Source of the DNA: Candidatus Thiodiazotropha sp. 'RUGA'
GTDB taxonomy: Bacteria; Pseudomonadota; Gammaproteobacteria; Chromatiales; Chromatiaceae
Direction of reading: 5' to 3'
Assembly: GCA_016842065.1 (NCBI GenBank)
Contig: JAEPDS010000007.1
Span: 62,001-126,000 of the forward strand
Length of the DNA stretch: 64,000 bases
Program-made: the position numbers and the translations under genes
Shown: piece by piece, positions 1 through 8,231 of the stretch
Position numbering within the stretch: the stretch's first letter is position 1
How the letters are laid out: each line of letters begins with the position of its first letter
The notes under the pieces: generated by a model
Told to the model about the DNA's origin: nothing
What the model saw: only the letters and a program-made list of their open reading frames with translations
Database searches by the model: none

Positions 1-812
1 TAGAATGAGTTGACGAACAGGTCGTAGAGGATCTGCGCAAAATGGTTTCTTTGCGCCTGACTGGGATTGCTGCAGAGCCACTGGTCAATGTGCTCACCGG
101 GCAATCGGGTGGTGGTGATGATGCGCTTACTGGAGTAGTTGCGGCATACCTCAGGGATGCGGATCGGATCGAGCTGAAGTTGCGAGCTGAACCACTCTGT
201 ATTATCGGCTTCCTGATGGTAATCGACCTCCTCCTGAAGACGCTGGCTGATCTCATCCAGGGAAGAGAGCAACAACTCGGCATGGGCGGTGCGCTTGACC
301 AACATCCGCATGATCTGCAGATCACTGTCGATGGTGATATCGATTCCGGGGTACTGCAGTTTCACCGCCAGCTCTTTTCCGGTATGGCTTTTCGCCCGGT
401 GGACCTGCCCGAGGCTTGCTGCGGCAAAGGCCAGGGAATCGAACTCGGCAAATATCTTCTCGGGCGCTCTGTCGAACTCCTGCAGAAACAGCTTTCTGAT
501 CAGAGGGCGCCCCAAGGGGGGCGCCTGATGGCAAGACATGGCCAGCTGTTTGCGCATCGGTTCCGGTAGGTAGTGGTTGTCCAGGCTCAACATTTGAGCC
601 AGCTTGAGTGCGGTACCTCTGAGTTGGGAGAGGGCTTTGAAAAGAATCTCTGCGGTCTGCTGATCGAGTTGCGTCTTCTCTTGCTGGCAGCTCTCACTAC
701 TCATGAAAGGACGGCGGGCGATATGGGAGAGATGTTTGCCACCAGCTTTGAGCATTGCGCCGCTTGCCAGGCGGGAGCGGGCCAACTTCCCTGTCGGTAC
801 CGATTTAGTCAT
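1..812 (-). CDS. ABC1/UbiB-family (AarF-like) atypical kinase, partial
   Basis: The first 270 codons lie in the window; the C-terminus is beyond the left edge. The ABC1-family landmarks are visible: an LKLAQM segment near residue 69 (the family KxGQ motif, here with Ala instead of Gly), an alanine-rich AAASLGQVHRA loop at 130-140 that replaces the usual kinase P-loop, the catalytic lysine in AVKLQYPG (K151) and an EEVDY segment at 194-198. Family members support ubiquinone biosynthesis or lipid homeostasis and have ATPase-like activity; which role this one has cannot be told. The ATG overlaps the stop of the upstream TetR gene by 8 bases (ATGACTAA), so the two are probably translationally coupled and co-regulated. 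Confidence 0.85.
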   Translation of the reverse strand, partial: MTKSVPTGKLARSRLASGAMLKAGGKHLSHIARRPFMSSESCQQEKTQLDQQTAEILFKALSQLRGTALKLAQMLSLDNHYLPEPMRKQLAMSCHQAPPLGRPLIRKLFLQEFDRAPEKIFAEFDSLAFAAASLGQVHRAKSHTGKELAVKLQYPGIDITIDSDLQIMRMLVKRTAHAELLLSSLDEISQRLQEEVDYHQEADNTEWFSSQLQLDPIRIPEVCRNYSSKRIITTTRLPGEHIDQWLCSNPSQAQRNHFAQILYDLFVNSF

Positions 813-1542
813 CGTGGCTGGCCATGAACTGCCGCTTGGCTTTTTTCCAGGGGCGGGTGTATTCGCTGAAGCTGTTCAGGGTTCGGCTGATGTGGCTGCG
901 AAACAGAAAAGAGACCAGTTCCATGGTTTTACTGATCACACCGGTCTGCAGAACAATGGCGATCAACTCTACGCTCTGATCAACCAGTCGGGTGGTGTTG
1001 GCAAACCCTTCTGAGTCGTCACGCAGCCAGTAGGCAAGCACTGCAGTCGTATAGTCCCAGTAGAGCGGGGCCAGCAGGGATTGATAGGGCTGCTCCGGTA
1101 TCTCACCGGCCTCGACCGCATTGTCGATGATCTCATCCACCATCCGATTGAACAGCCGACGGGTTTCAGCCAGGTTGACCAGGCTGGCGGAGGGTGAGTA
1201 GAAGGTTGTATCGAAAACTTCCCCAAGAAACTCCCGGTCGGGCAGCCACAGGGTCAGCTCTGTTTCGATCAACTGATGCAGCTGCTCCTGGATGGTGTAC
1301 TGGTCGAAGCCGTCGAGCTCACGCAGTGCCTGAGCCACTTCGTGCTGGCGGTTTTCACAATAGCCAAACAGCAGTTTCTCCTTGCTGGGGAAATAGTTGT
1401 AGATCGTTGCGTCGCCCACTTCGGCGCGACGGGCGATTTCACGCATGGAGGCGGCTTTAAAGCCCCGTTCCGCAATCACTTCGGAAGCGGCAGCCAGGAT
1501 TTTATTGCGAGTGGCCGCCTTCTCCTGTTTGCTGATTTTCAT
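805..1542 (-). CDS. TetR/AcrR-family transcriptional regulator
   Basis: A 245-residue protein with a TetR N-terminal DNA-binding domain: helix-turn-helix at about residues 33-52, followed by the typical NYFPSKEKLL transition. The C-terminal ligand domain is not assignable. It is the first gene of a two-gene unit with the ABC1 kinase and is divergent from a second TetR gene 270 bases away. A 5+5 inverted repeat (AAGTG...CACTT) sits 13 bases upstream of its start, where an autoregulatory operator would lie. By family knowledge it is most likely a repressor; the effector is unknown. Confidence 0.85.
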   Translation of the reverse strand: MKISKQEKAATRNKILAAASEVIAERGFKAASMREIARRAEVGDATIYNYFPSKEKLLFGYCENRQHEVAQALRELDGFDQYTIQEQLHQLIETELTLWLPDREFLGEVFDTTFYSPSASLVNLAETRRLFNRMVDEIIDNAVEAGEIPEQPYQSLLAPLYWDYTTAVLAYWLRDDSEGFANTTRLVDQSVELIAIVLQTGVISKTMELVSFLFRSHISRTLNSFSEYTRPWKKAKRQFMASHDD

Positions 1543-1554
1543 GCTTATCCCTTA

Positions 1555-1570
1555 AAGTGAAAATACACTT
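1555..1570. promoter_or_regulatory. Candidate TetR operator (AAGTG-N6-CACTT)
   Basis: Short inverted repeat in the A+T-rich divergent intergenic region, 13 bases from the start of the leftward TetR gene. Position and symmetry suggest an autoregulatory site; this is inference only. Confidence 0.3.
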
Positions 1571-1813
1571 AAAAAAAATTAATATAATAGTGATTATAGT
1601 ATAGTAATTATATTTATCAAATAATGATAAGTTCTGATCTCCTGCTATTCTTAATACGTGTTGATAAATCGCCCCATCTTTCTTCCAGCGTGTGCGACAG
1701 ATCACTGTGTGAAGATAAAAAATGGTGTGATATTGCTCTGACCCTTGTTTGATAGGGAAGGTCGAAGTTCGTAAACAGTAAAACACAATGAACGTGTTGA
1801 AATGGGAGACAAC

Positions 1814-2458
1814 ATGGGAAGACGGGGAGAACACAGCAAGTCAGAAATCGAGAATATGGCGCTCGTGGCAGCTGAAGAACTAATAGAAACCCAGGGCTAT
1901 GAGGGACTATCAGCCCGCAAGGTTGCTTCTGCCATCGGCTACACAGTCGGAAGCCTCTATTTCGTATTCAAAAATCTTGATGAACTGGTACAGAGGGTGA
2001 ACGGGAGAACTCTGGATCAGCTCTATATGGTGCTCAGTGAGCGGTTGACTGAATGTCGGCATCCACAGGATTGCCTCTATACATTGGGATCAGCCTATCT
2101 CGACTTTGCTTCAAAGCATGCCCATCGCTGGCGTATGGTGTTTGAACACCAGCCCCAGACAGAAGGTCTGTTGATGGAGATCCATGAAGACAAGCTGGAT
2201 CGGCTTTATGGACTGGTTGAGCGTCAAATTGCCGCACTGACCATGAACAAAATGCCGCAAAACGAGATCGCGCTGGCGGCCAGAGCGATCTGGAACGGCA
2301 TACATGGCATCGCAATCATGCGTACTACCAATCAGCTCCAGACTGCCGGGCAGGGTTCCGTCGCATCACTGGTTGAACACCTGATAGAGCGCTATCTGGC
2401 CGGTCTCAGTGCACTTCAGTCAACGGATGGAGCCATTCCGCATCAAGAAGTCATCTGA
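1814..2458 (+). CDS. TetR-family transcriptional regulator
   Basis: About 214 residues with a TetR helix-turn-helix at about 33-52 (LSARKVASAIGYTVGSLYFV) and a C-terminal region resembling the WHG/TetR_C_33 type ligand domain. I chose the ATG at 1814 because GGGAGA lies 5 bases upstream; an in-frame ATG at 1802 has no comparable ribosome binding site. It is divergent from the other TetR gene and is followed by a 12-bp hairpin before apbC, so it is probably monocistronic. No obvious target gene apart from the divergent pair. Confidence 0.8.
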   Translation: MGRRGEHSKSEIENMALVAAEELIETQGYEGLSARKVASAIGYTVGSLYFVFKNLDELVQRVNGRTLDQLYMVLSERLTECRHPQDCLYTLGSAYLDFASKHAHRWRMVFEHQPQTEGLLMEIHEDKLDRLYGLVERQIAALTMNKMPQNEIALAARAIWNGIHGIAIMRTTNQLQTAGQGSVASLVEHLIERYLAGLSALQSTDGAIPHQEVI

Positions 2459-2511
2459 TCCGGCCGCAAGCGGATAGGGGACTCTCAACGGCTGAATCCG
2501 TTCGATTCAAA

Positions 2512-2537
2512 CACGCCTTCAGTCAACTGAAGGCGTG
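2512..2537. terminator. 12-bp perfect inverted repeat, possible terminator
   Basis: Arms 2512-2523 and 2526-2537 are exact complements with a 2-base centre (CA). It lies 54 bases after the TetR stop and 138 bases before apbC. There is no clear T-run, so it may be a terminator without a U-tract or a protein-binding palindrome. Confidence 0.4.
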
Positions 2538-2674
2538 GGATTTCGCCTGCATGAGTCAAAACCCAGGAAAATGCTTGGTATCTTGGCTTGGTTTTCGTGT
2601 AGAATCCCCCGCCATGAAGTTTTCAGTAATTTTGACGGGCCAAACAATGTGTCCGCTTGCGGGAGTAACTGACG

Positions 2675-3766
2675 ATGTCTGAATTGACACAAGATGCTGT
2701 GAAAGAGGCAATCAAAGGCTATATCGAGCCGAATCTGGAGAAGGATTTGGTAACAGCCAAAGCGGTAAAGGGTGTGGAACTGGATGGCGGCAGCGTAAAA
2801 GTCGCGATTGAGTTGGGATTTCCCGCCAAAGGTTGTCACGGCGCGATCGAGTCGGCGGTCACTGAGCAGGTCAAAACCGTTTCCGGTGTGGAATCGGTTG
2901 AGGTTTCCATCAATACCAAGATCGTGGCCCATTCGGTGCAAAAGGCACTGAAACCGATCGATAACATCAAGAACATCATTGCGGTCGCTTCCGGTAAAGG
3001 TGGTGTGGGTAAATCCACCACGGCGGTCAATATCGCTCTCGCCCTGGCGGAAGAGGGTGCCAAGGTCGGGGTTCTGGATGCGGATATCTATGGTCCTTCA
3101 CAGCCTCGCATGTTGGGCATCAACGGCAAGCCTGACTCCAAAGACGGCAAGAGTCTGGAGCCGATGGAAGGTTACGGACTGCAGGCGATGTCGATCGGTT
3201 TTCTGATCGATGAAGAGACGCCAATGATCTGGCGTGGCCCGATGGTCACCCAGGCCCTGGAACAGTTGCTCAACGACACCAACTGGGACAGTCTGGACTA
3301 CCTGGTGGTGGATCTGCCACCGGGTACCGGTGATACCCAGTTGACCCTGGCGCAGAAGGTGCCAGTCTCCGGTGCGGTGATCGTCACCACGCCACAGGAT
3401 ATTGCCCTGCTGGATGCCCGCAAAGGCCTCAAGATGTTCGAAAAGGTTGAGGTGCCGGTGCTGGGTATCGTGGAGAACATGAGTACCCATATCTGCTCCA
3501 AGTGTGGTCATGAGGAGCATATCTTCGGACAGGGTGGCGGCTCCTCCATGGCCGATCAGTACCATGTGGATCTGCTTGGCGCCCTGCCGCTGGATATCCG
3601 TATCCGGGAAGAGACCGACGGCGGCAAGCCTACCGTGGTTGCCGAGCCCGAGGCGCGCATCTCCCAGATCTACCGGGAGATCGCCCGCAAGACAGCCGCC
3701 AAGCTCTCCCTGCAGGCGAAGGACTATGCGGCGAAATTCCCCAACATCGTGATTCAGAACAACTGA
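2675..3766 (+). CDS. apbC: Iron-sulfur cluster carrier protein ApbC/Mrp
   Basis: A 363-residue Mrp/NBP35-type ATPase. The N-terminal 85 or so residues form a DUF59/MIP18-like domain; the deviant Walker A GKGGVGKST is at 107-114, and the CxxC cluster-binding pair (CSKC) followed by GHEEHIFGQGG lies near residue 274. The family binds and delivers [4Fe-4S] clusters to apoproteins in the cytoplasm. Length matches bacterial Mrp proteins that carry the DUF59 domain. The ATG at 2675 is preceded by GGGAGTAA. It stands alone, with a hairpin between it and the convergent rnt gene. Confidence 0.95.
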   Translation: MSELTQDAVKEAIKGYIEPNLEKDLVTAKAVKGVELDGGSVKVAIELGFPAKGCHGAIESAVTEQVKTVSGVESVEVSINTKIVAHSVQKALKPIDNIKNIIAVASGKGGVGKSTTAVNIALALAEEGAKVGVLDADIYGPSQPRMLGINGKPDSKDGKSLEPMEGYGLQAMSIGFLIDEETPMIWRGPMVTQALEQLLNDTNWDSLDYLVVDLPPGTGDTQLTLAQKVPVSGAVIVTTPQDIALLDARKGLKMFEKVEVPVLGIVENMSTHICSKCGHEEHIFGQGGGSSMADQYHVDLLGALPLDIRIREETDGGKPTVVAEPEARISQIYREIARKTAAKLSLQAKDYAAKFPNIVIQNN

Positions 3767-3787
3767 TCTGGATTTACCTAATACTTT

Positions 3788-3812
3788 ACCCGGCAGCTTT
3801 AGGCTGCTGGGT
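3788..3812. terminator. Hairpin between convergent apbC and rnt
   Basis: A 10-bp stem (ACCCGGCAGC / GCTGCTGGGT, one G-T pair) with loop TTTAG just after apbC and downstream of the convergent rnt; suits a bidirectional terminator, although T-tracts are weak. Confidence 0.5.
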
Positions 3813-3834
3813 GAAATGTCATGTGAAAACCATA

Positions 3835-3900
3835 GGCGTCTATTTCGCATTCATTCGCGGACTTCTTACTTTTCTGAAGAGAGCGTCTGACAGTCAACGA
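3835..3900. repeat. Partial copy of the CGCAAATGAACGCG-type repeat
   Basis: The stretch GCGTCTATTTCGCATTCATTCGCGGACTTC and the following TTTTCTG resemble the right end of the 243-bp inverted-repeat element at 27614-27856 and its downstream flank. Several mismatches, so a decayed single end. Confidence 0.45.
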
Positions 3901-3907
3901 ACCCCTA

Positions 3908-4546
3908 CTACTCGACCGGTGCCGGTGTGCCACACACCTGCTGCCACTGATTGATGATGGTGCAGAAGAGTCGGGCGGTCTGTTCGGTGTCGTAGATTGC
4001 TGAATGGGCCTGGCTGCTGTCCCACTCCAGACCTGCCGCCTTGGCGGCTTTTGCCAGCACGGTCTGCCCATAGGCCATACCCGCGAGCGAGACGGTGTCG
4101 AAGGTGCTGAATGGATGGAAGGGGTTTCGCTTGATACCACAGCGTGCCACAGCCGCGTTGAGAAAGCCGAGATCGAAAAAGGCGTTGTGTCCAACCAGGA
4201 TGGCTCGTTTACAACCACTTGCCTTGATGGCTTTGCGAATCGGCGTAAACAGCTGCTTCAGTCCGTCGGACTCGGTCAGGGCCTCACGGAACGGGTGGTC
4301 AGGGTCGATGCCATTGAACTCCAGGGCTTTCGGGTCGATGTTCGCCCCTTCGAACGGCGCGATATGGTGGGCAAAGGTCTCTGCGGGATGGAGTAGCCCC
4401 TGTTTGTCCATGGCCAGGGTGGTGGCGGCGATCTCCAGGAGGGCGTCCTTGTTGGCATCGAAACCGCCGGTCTCCACATCGACGACAACCGGCAGGTAGC
4501 CTCTGAAGCGAAGTGCAATTGCACTGTTGTAAATGGTGTCACTCAT
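3908..4546 (-). CDS. rnt: Ribonuclease T
   Basis: A 212-residue DEDDh-family 3'-5' exoribonuclease that trims tRNA and other stable RNA 3' ends as a homodimer. ExoI motif DVETGG is at 23-28, Exo[15 protein letters not shown] around 118, and the ExoIII His/Asp pair in [12 protein letters not shown] near 181-186, so all catalytic residues are present. Length is as in other gammaproteobacterial RNase T. Upstream lies mlaA, divergent, with a 140-base shared promoter region. Confidence 0.95.
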   Translation of the reverse strand: MSDTIYNSAIALRFRGYLPVVVDVETGGFDANKDALLEIAATTLAMDKQGLLHPAETFAHHIAPFEGANIDPKALEFNGIDPDHPFREALTESDGLKQLFTPIRKAIKASGCKRAILVGHNAFFDLGFLNAAVARCGIKRNPFHPFSTFDTVSLAGMAYGQTVLAKAAKAAGLEWDSSQAHSAIYDTEQTARLFCTIINQWQQVCGTPAPVE

Positions 4547-4686
4547 CCGGCCAAGGATAAAGAAAACAGAATTCTATTTCGAGAATATTTAGATTTTTTT
4601 TCTCCAGGGTTTACAATCCCCCTGGAAACTGGTGTTGCGCGTGTTGTTGACGCCAGATCTTATCTATTCAATCGGGCCTGTTCGTC

Positions 4687-5436
4687 GTGTTTAAAAGGAT
4701 TCCTGCGATACTATTGATTCTGCTGTTCCTCTCCGGGTGTTCCAGCTTCCAGAGCCGGCATCCGGCGGATCCACTCGAGTCGTTCAACAGAAAATCGGAT
4801 CAGTTCAATCAGGACTTCGATCGGGCCGTGGCCAAACCGATTGCCGAGGGCTATCGCTATGTGACCCCTTCGGTGATCGATCTTGGGGTGACCAATTTTT
4901 TCAGGAATCTGGCCGACATCCCGTCTGCGGCGAACAATCTGCTGCAACTGAAACCGGGGCGCGCCCTGTCGGATCTTGGGCGTGTCTGCATCAACTCCAC
5001 GCTGGGTATCTTTGGCCTGTTCGATGTGGCCAGTGATATGGGGATTCCCAGTTACAAGGAGGATATGGGGCAGACCCTGGGTTATTGGGGCATGGGGGAT
5101 ACGCCCTATATCGTGGTGCCGTTTCTTGGGCCGGCCACCTTGCGGGATCTGCTGGGCAGGGTCGGGGACACCCTGATCAATCCGATCAGCTACCCCTCCC
5201 AGTCAGCCTATCTGGCTTTGAGTACACTGCAGCTTGTGGATATCCGGGCCGACCTGTTGGAAGCCGGTAATGTCCTCGATGAGGCGGCTGTCGACCGATA
5301 CGCCTTTCTGCGGGAGTTCTATCTGCAACAGCGGCAGACCGCGATCAAAGACGGACCGAACCATATGGATGATGATGAGCTGTTCGACGAAAGCCTGTTT
5401 GAAGATGAAGAGCTGTTCAACGAAAACGCTGAGTAA
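4687..5436 (+). CDS. mlaA: MlaA (VacJ) outer-membrane lipoprotein, phospholipid trafficking
   Basis: A 249-residue lipoprotein with a hydrophobic leader ending in the lipobox LSGC (Cys18) and the MlaA body: DPLESFNR, FRNLADIPSAANNLLQ, INSTLGIFGLFDVAS, EDMGQTLGYWG and PYIVVPFLGP segments. In the Mla pathway it removes mislocalised phospholipid from the outer leaflet with OmpC and passes it to periplasmic MlaC. The start is a GTG; no strong ribosome binding site is seen. The C-terminus is very acidic (DDDELFDESLFEDEELF). The other mla genes are not in this window. Confidence 0.92.
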   Translation: MFKRIPAILLILLFLSGCSSFQSRHPADPLESFNRKSDQFNQDFDRAVAKPIAEGYRYVTPSVIDLGVTNFFRNLADIPSAANNLLQLKPGRALSDLGRVCINSTLGIFGLFDVASDMGIPSYKEDMGQTLGYWGMGDTPYIVVPFLGPATLRDLLGRVGDTLINPISYPSQSAYLALSTLQLVDIRADLLEAGNVLDEAAVDRYAFLREFYLQQRQTAIKDGPNHMDDDELFDESLFEDEELFNENAE

Positions 5437-5450
5437 TCGAGTCAACAGCT

Positions 5451-6485
5451 CTACTCGTTGATCAGTTGCCAATGGACTGTCTGACCAGCCTTTAAGGGCA
5501 CAACCCTGTCATTGCCGAATCGATAGCTGTCCGCTACCTGCCAATCACGCTTCTGCAGAGTGATCTGCTCTGTATTACGCGGCATGCCGTAGAAGTCGGG
5601 GCCATGGTGGCTGGCAAACCCCTCCAGTTTATCCAGCGCATTTTCAGCTTCAAAGATCTCCGCATAGAGTTCGATCGCCGCATGGGCGGTATAACAGCCC
5701 GCACAGCCGCAGGCACACTCTTTGGCATGCTGAGGATGTGGTGCGCTGTCGGTGCCGAGAAAGAAGCGGGGGTTGCCACTGGTTGCCGCCTTGATCAGTG
5801 CCTCCTGATGAGTCTCCCGTTTGAGGATGGGCAGACAGTAGTAGTGGGGCCTGATGCCGCCGGCCAGCATATGGTTTCTGTTGAACATCAGGTGTTGTAC
5901 CGTGATCGTGGCACCGTTGGGGCCATTGCTCTCGCGCACAAAGTCTACGGCATCGCGGGTGGTCACATGTTCGAAGACAATCGACAGCTCCGGAAAGTCC
6001 GCTCTCAGCATGGCCATGTAACGATCGATAAATACCCGTTCACGATCGAAGATGTCGATCTCAGGATCGGTTACCTCGGCATGCACCAGTAGCGGCATCG
6101 ATTCCCGCTGCATGGTTTCCAGAACCGGATAGAGTTTGCGGATGTCGGTGACACCCGCATCGGAATTGGTGGTGGCACCGGCTGGATAGAGTTTGATGCC
6201 GTGGACGAAGCCGCTCTGTTTTGCCCGGATCACCTCCTCCGAGGTAAGACGGTCTGTCATATAAAGCGTCATCAGTGGCGTGAATCCGCTGTTCTCGGGC
6301 AGGGCACTCAGGATCCGCTGCCGATATTCCGCTGACAGTTGGGTGTTGGCGACCGGTGGTTTCAGGTTCGGCATGACGATCGCTCTGGCAAAACGTTCGG
6401 CGGTGTGTCCAACCACGGAGGCCATCGCTTCGTCGTCGCGTAGATGGAGATGCCAGTCATCGGGTTTCGTCAGAGTGATCTTCAT
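5451..6485 (-). CDS. pyrC: Dihydroorotase (class II)
   Basis: A 344-residue zinc amidohydrolase catalysing the reversible cyclisation of carbamoyl aspartate to dihydroorotate in pyrimidine synthesis. Metal-binding HLH at 12-14, the Lys98 that becomes carboxylated (KLYPAGATTNSD), His135 (VHAEVTD), His173 (FEHVTT) and catalytic Asp246 (GTDSAPH) are all present. Size and order match E. coli PyrC. The stop lies 15 bases from the convergent mlaA stop. Confidence 0.96.
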   Translation of the reverse strand: MKITLTKPDDWHLHLRDDEAMASVVGHTAERFARAIVMPNLKPPVANTQLSAEYRQRILSALPENSGFTPLMTLYMTDRLTSEEVIRAKQSGFVHGIKLYPAGATTNSDAGVTDIRKLYPVLETMQRESMPLLVHAEVTDPEIDIFDRERVFIDRYMAMLRADFPELSIVFEHVTTRDAVDFVRESNGPNGATITVQHLMFNRNHMLAGGIRPHYYCLPILKRETHQEALIKAATSGNPRFFLGTDSAPHPQHAKECACGCAGCYTAHAAIELYAEIFEAENALDKLEGFASHHGPDFYGMPRNTEQITLQKRDWQVADSYRFGNDRVVPLKAGQTVHWQLINE

Positions 6486-6654
6486 GTTGTGCCATTTGTG
6501 GATTACTTCAATTAATCAGTCATTGTCGCACAGTCACAGGGGATCATAAATCCAGGGTGTGATTGAAGAGGGTATCGGATGATCGGGGCTGTCGACTTGG
6601 CTGATCACCGGCACGATCTCTGCCCAATGCCCAGGTGGCTGCGGTGGAATTAAT

Positions 6655-6679
6655 TTCCTAAGCACTGTTTCCTTAGGAA
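6655..6679. promoter_or_regulatory. 8-bp inverted repeat upstream of sulfur globule genes
   Basis: TTCCTAAG at 6655-6662 and CTTAGGAA at 6672-6679, separated by 9 bases. It lies 40 bases before the candidate -35 box of the sulfur globule genes, in an upstream activator position. Function unknown. Confidence 0.3.
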
Positions 6680-6718
6680 TTTGCTATTTAAAACAATTTT
6701 ACAATTGAAATTTGTTAT

Positions 6719-6747
6719 TTGTTAATTTAAGTAATTTCTAATATTCT
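6719..6747 (+). promoter_or_regulatory. Candidate sigma70-type promoter for sulfur globule genes
   Basis: TTGTTA (6719-6724), 17-base spacer, TATTCT (6742-6747), in an A+T-rich stretch 75 bases upstream of the first sulfur globule gene. Confidence 0.4.
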
Positions 6748-6821
6748 ATACCTCGAAAGCTGCGCAGTATCTGCTTTCTTAACAAAATTCGAAGACGACA
6801 TTCTATCTTGAGGAGAGTGAA

Positions 6822-7154
6822 ATGAAAAAGACCGTTCAAGCTGCTGCCGCTGCTGCACTTATCGTTGCTTCCGCTTCTGCATCTGCATGGTGGGGTGGCC
6901 CTGGTTACAACCGTGGATGGGGTAACGATGGTTGGGGCGACGGCTGGGGTGATGGCTCCGGTGACTTCAGCTTTGGAATGAGTGGTAGTGCACGTGGTTC
7001 TGGTTATGGCCGTGGCAACAACTACTACCGTGGTTACAACGGCTATGGTCCTTACGGCTATGGCGCACCATACGGTTACGGTTATGCCCCTTACGGCTAT
7101 CCTGCACCAGCAGCGCCTGCTGCGCCTGCAGCACCTGCCGCTCCTGCTAAATAA
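6822..7154 (+). CDS. Sulfur globule protein (CV1-like), exported Gly/Tyr-rich
   Basis: A 110-residue protein with a signal peptide (positive start, Ala-rich core, cleavage probably after Ala22 before WWGG). The mature part is dominated by Gly, Tyr, Trp and Asn with repeated GYGPYGYG-like units and ends in a Pro/Ala repeat. This matches the sulfur globule envelope proteins SgpA/SgpB of Allochromatium vinosum, which coat periplasmic sulfur deposits formed during sulfide or thiosulfate oxidation. Strong ribosome binding site GAGGAG 7 bases before ATG. The mature N-terminus and a GDFxF..ARGxGYGRG block are shared with the next gene, so the two are paralogues. Confidence 0.85.
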   Translation: MKKTVQAAAAAALIVASASASAWWGGPGYNRGWGNDGWGDGWGDGSGDFSFGMSGSARGSGYGRGNNYYRGYNGYGPYGYGAPYGYGYAPYGYPAPAAPAAPAAPAAPAK

Positions 7155-7244
7155 GCAGTTTATATAAAAGGATTTATTAGCACAGGGATGTGCCTGGATA
7201 GACATGCGTAGTTTTCAATACACAGATTTTTTGGGTACTTTACA

Positions 7245-7895
7245 ATGAAAAAGATTTCAATCATTGCCGCTGCGATTGCCTTGGCAGCCAGCTCTGCAAC
7301 TGTTAACGCCTGGTGGGGTGACAGCTGGAGTGACGACTTTTTTGGTGATGGCTTCGGCGCCGGAGACTTCGACTTCTCATTCAACATGCGTGCACGTGGT
7401 AACGGTTACGGCCGTGGTTATGGCCGCGGTTACGGCTACGATCATCCTTACTACCATGGTTACGCCCCTCACTATGCACCAGCTCTGACCGAAGAGCAGC
7501 AGAGTGCCATGGCTGAGCAGCAGAAAGCATTTGCCGAGCAGCAGCAGAAAGCATTCGAGCAGGCTGTTGCCGCACAGCGTCAGTACGCTGAGCAGTTCAG
7601 CAACTCTGATCCTTTCGCCGCCATGGAAGCTGACATGAAAGCCAGACAGGAGCAGCAGGAAGCTTACCGCAAAGAGATGATGGCCCGTTTTGAGCAGAAC
7701 GCTCCGCAGCGTCCTGAGATGCCTGAAGCGGTTGCCAAGCGCATGGAAGAGACCAAAGCTCGTCGCGACGAAATCGTTAAAGAGATGGAAGCCCGTCGTG
7801 CAGAAGCTATGAAGCAGATGGAAGAGCGTCGTAAGGTTGCCATGGAGCGCAAGCCTTTCGAAATGCCTTCAATCGAAGCTCGCAAAGAGATCTGA
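7245..7895 (+). CDS. Sulfur globule family protein with charged helical tail
   Basis: A 216-residue exported protein. The signal peptide ends at about Ala22 and the mature start WWGDSW, the GDFDFSFNMRARGNGYGRG block and the Gly/Tyr/His-rich segment (to about residue 80) match the preceding sulfur globule protein. From about residue 85 it changes to a long Gln/Glu/Lys/Arg/Met-rich helix (EEQQSAMAEQQKAF..., MEARRAEAMKQMEERR...) predicted to be coiled coil. This tail could link or order the globule coat; that is inference. It follows the first gene by 90 bases with no terminator, and a strong terminator follows it. Confidence 0.8.
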   Translation: MKKISIIAAAIALAASSATVNAWWGDSWSDDFFGDGFGAGDFDFSFNMRARGNGYGRGYGRGYGYDHPYYHGYAPHYAPALTEEQQSAMAEQQKAFAEQQQKAFEQAVAAQRQYAEQFSNSDPFAAMEADMKARQEQQEAYRKEMMARFEQNAPQRPEMPEAVAKRMEETKARRDEIVKEMEARRAEAMKQMEERRKVAMERKPFEMPSIEARKEI

Positions 7896-7916
7896 TTTAA
7901 CCCGGATCCATTGCGG

Positions 7917-7955
7917 AAAAGGCGCATCCAGAGTGATCTGGATGCGCCTTTTTTT
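7917..7955 (+). terminator. Rho-independent terminator of the sulfur globule operon
   Basis: A perfect 12-bp stem (GGCGCATCCAGA / TCTGGATGCGCC) with a 4-base loop GTGA, preceded by AAAA and followed by seven T. A textbook intrinsic terminator, in place after the second sulfur globule gene. Confidence 0.92.
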
Positions 7956-8231
7956 ATGTTCTCAGGGTTTTTTTCAGTGCTTTTCTTTTGCCTGGAACCA
8001 AATCCAGCATAAATCCTAATTCAATTGTAAAAACAGTGGATTAGGTCATCAAAAATACCTATCAGATAACGCTGAAATCCTTCTCATCTTGATGTATATT
8101 ACTGGGATCAATCCAAATTATTGGTAATCCAAATAGTTTTCATTCTTGCTCCGCTGGTTTTGTCTGGCAGAGGTGAATGGAGTTGCATCAGTTTAATCCC
8201 TGACGCCAAACCGAACAGCTAGAGAATAACA
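7956..8231 (+). promoter_or_regulatory. aceE upstream region
   Basis: No gene is seen here. The sequence is A+T-rich. A small symmetry TTGGTAATCCAA at about 8123-8134 recalls half of a PdhR-type box but lacks the full consensus; no pdhR gene is in the window. Confidence 0.3.

Noticed and set aside
8110-8140. Possible PdhR box before aceE
   Set aside because: Only the TTGG...CCAA core is present and spacing does not fit the usual site; no pdhR gene is seen.
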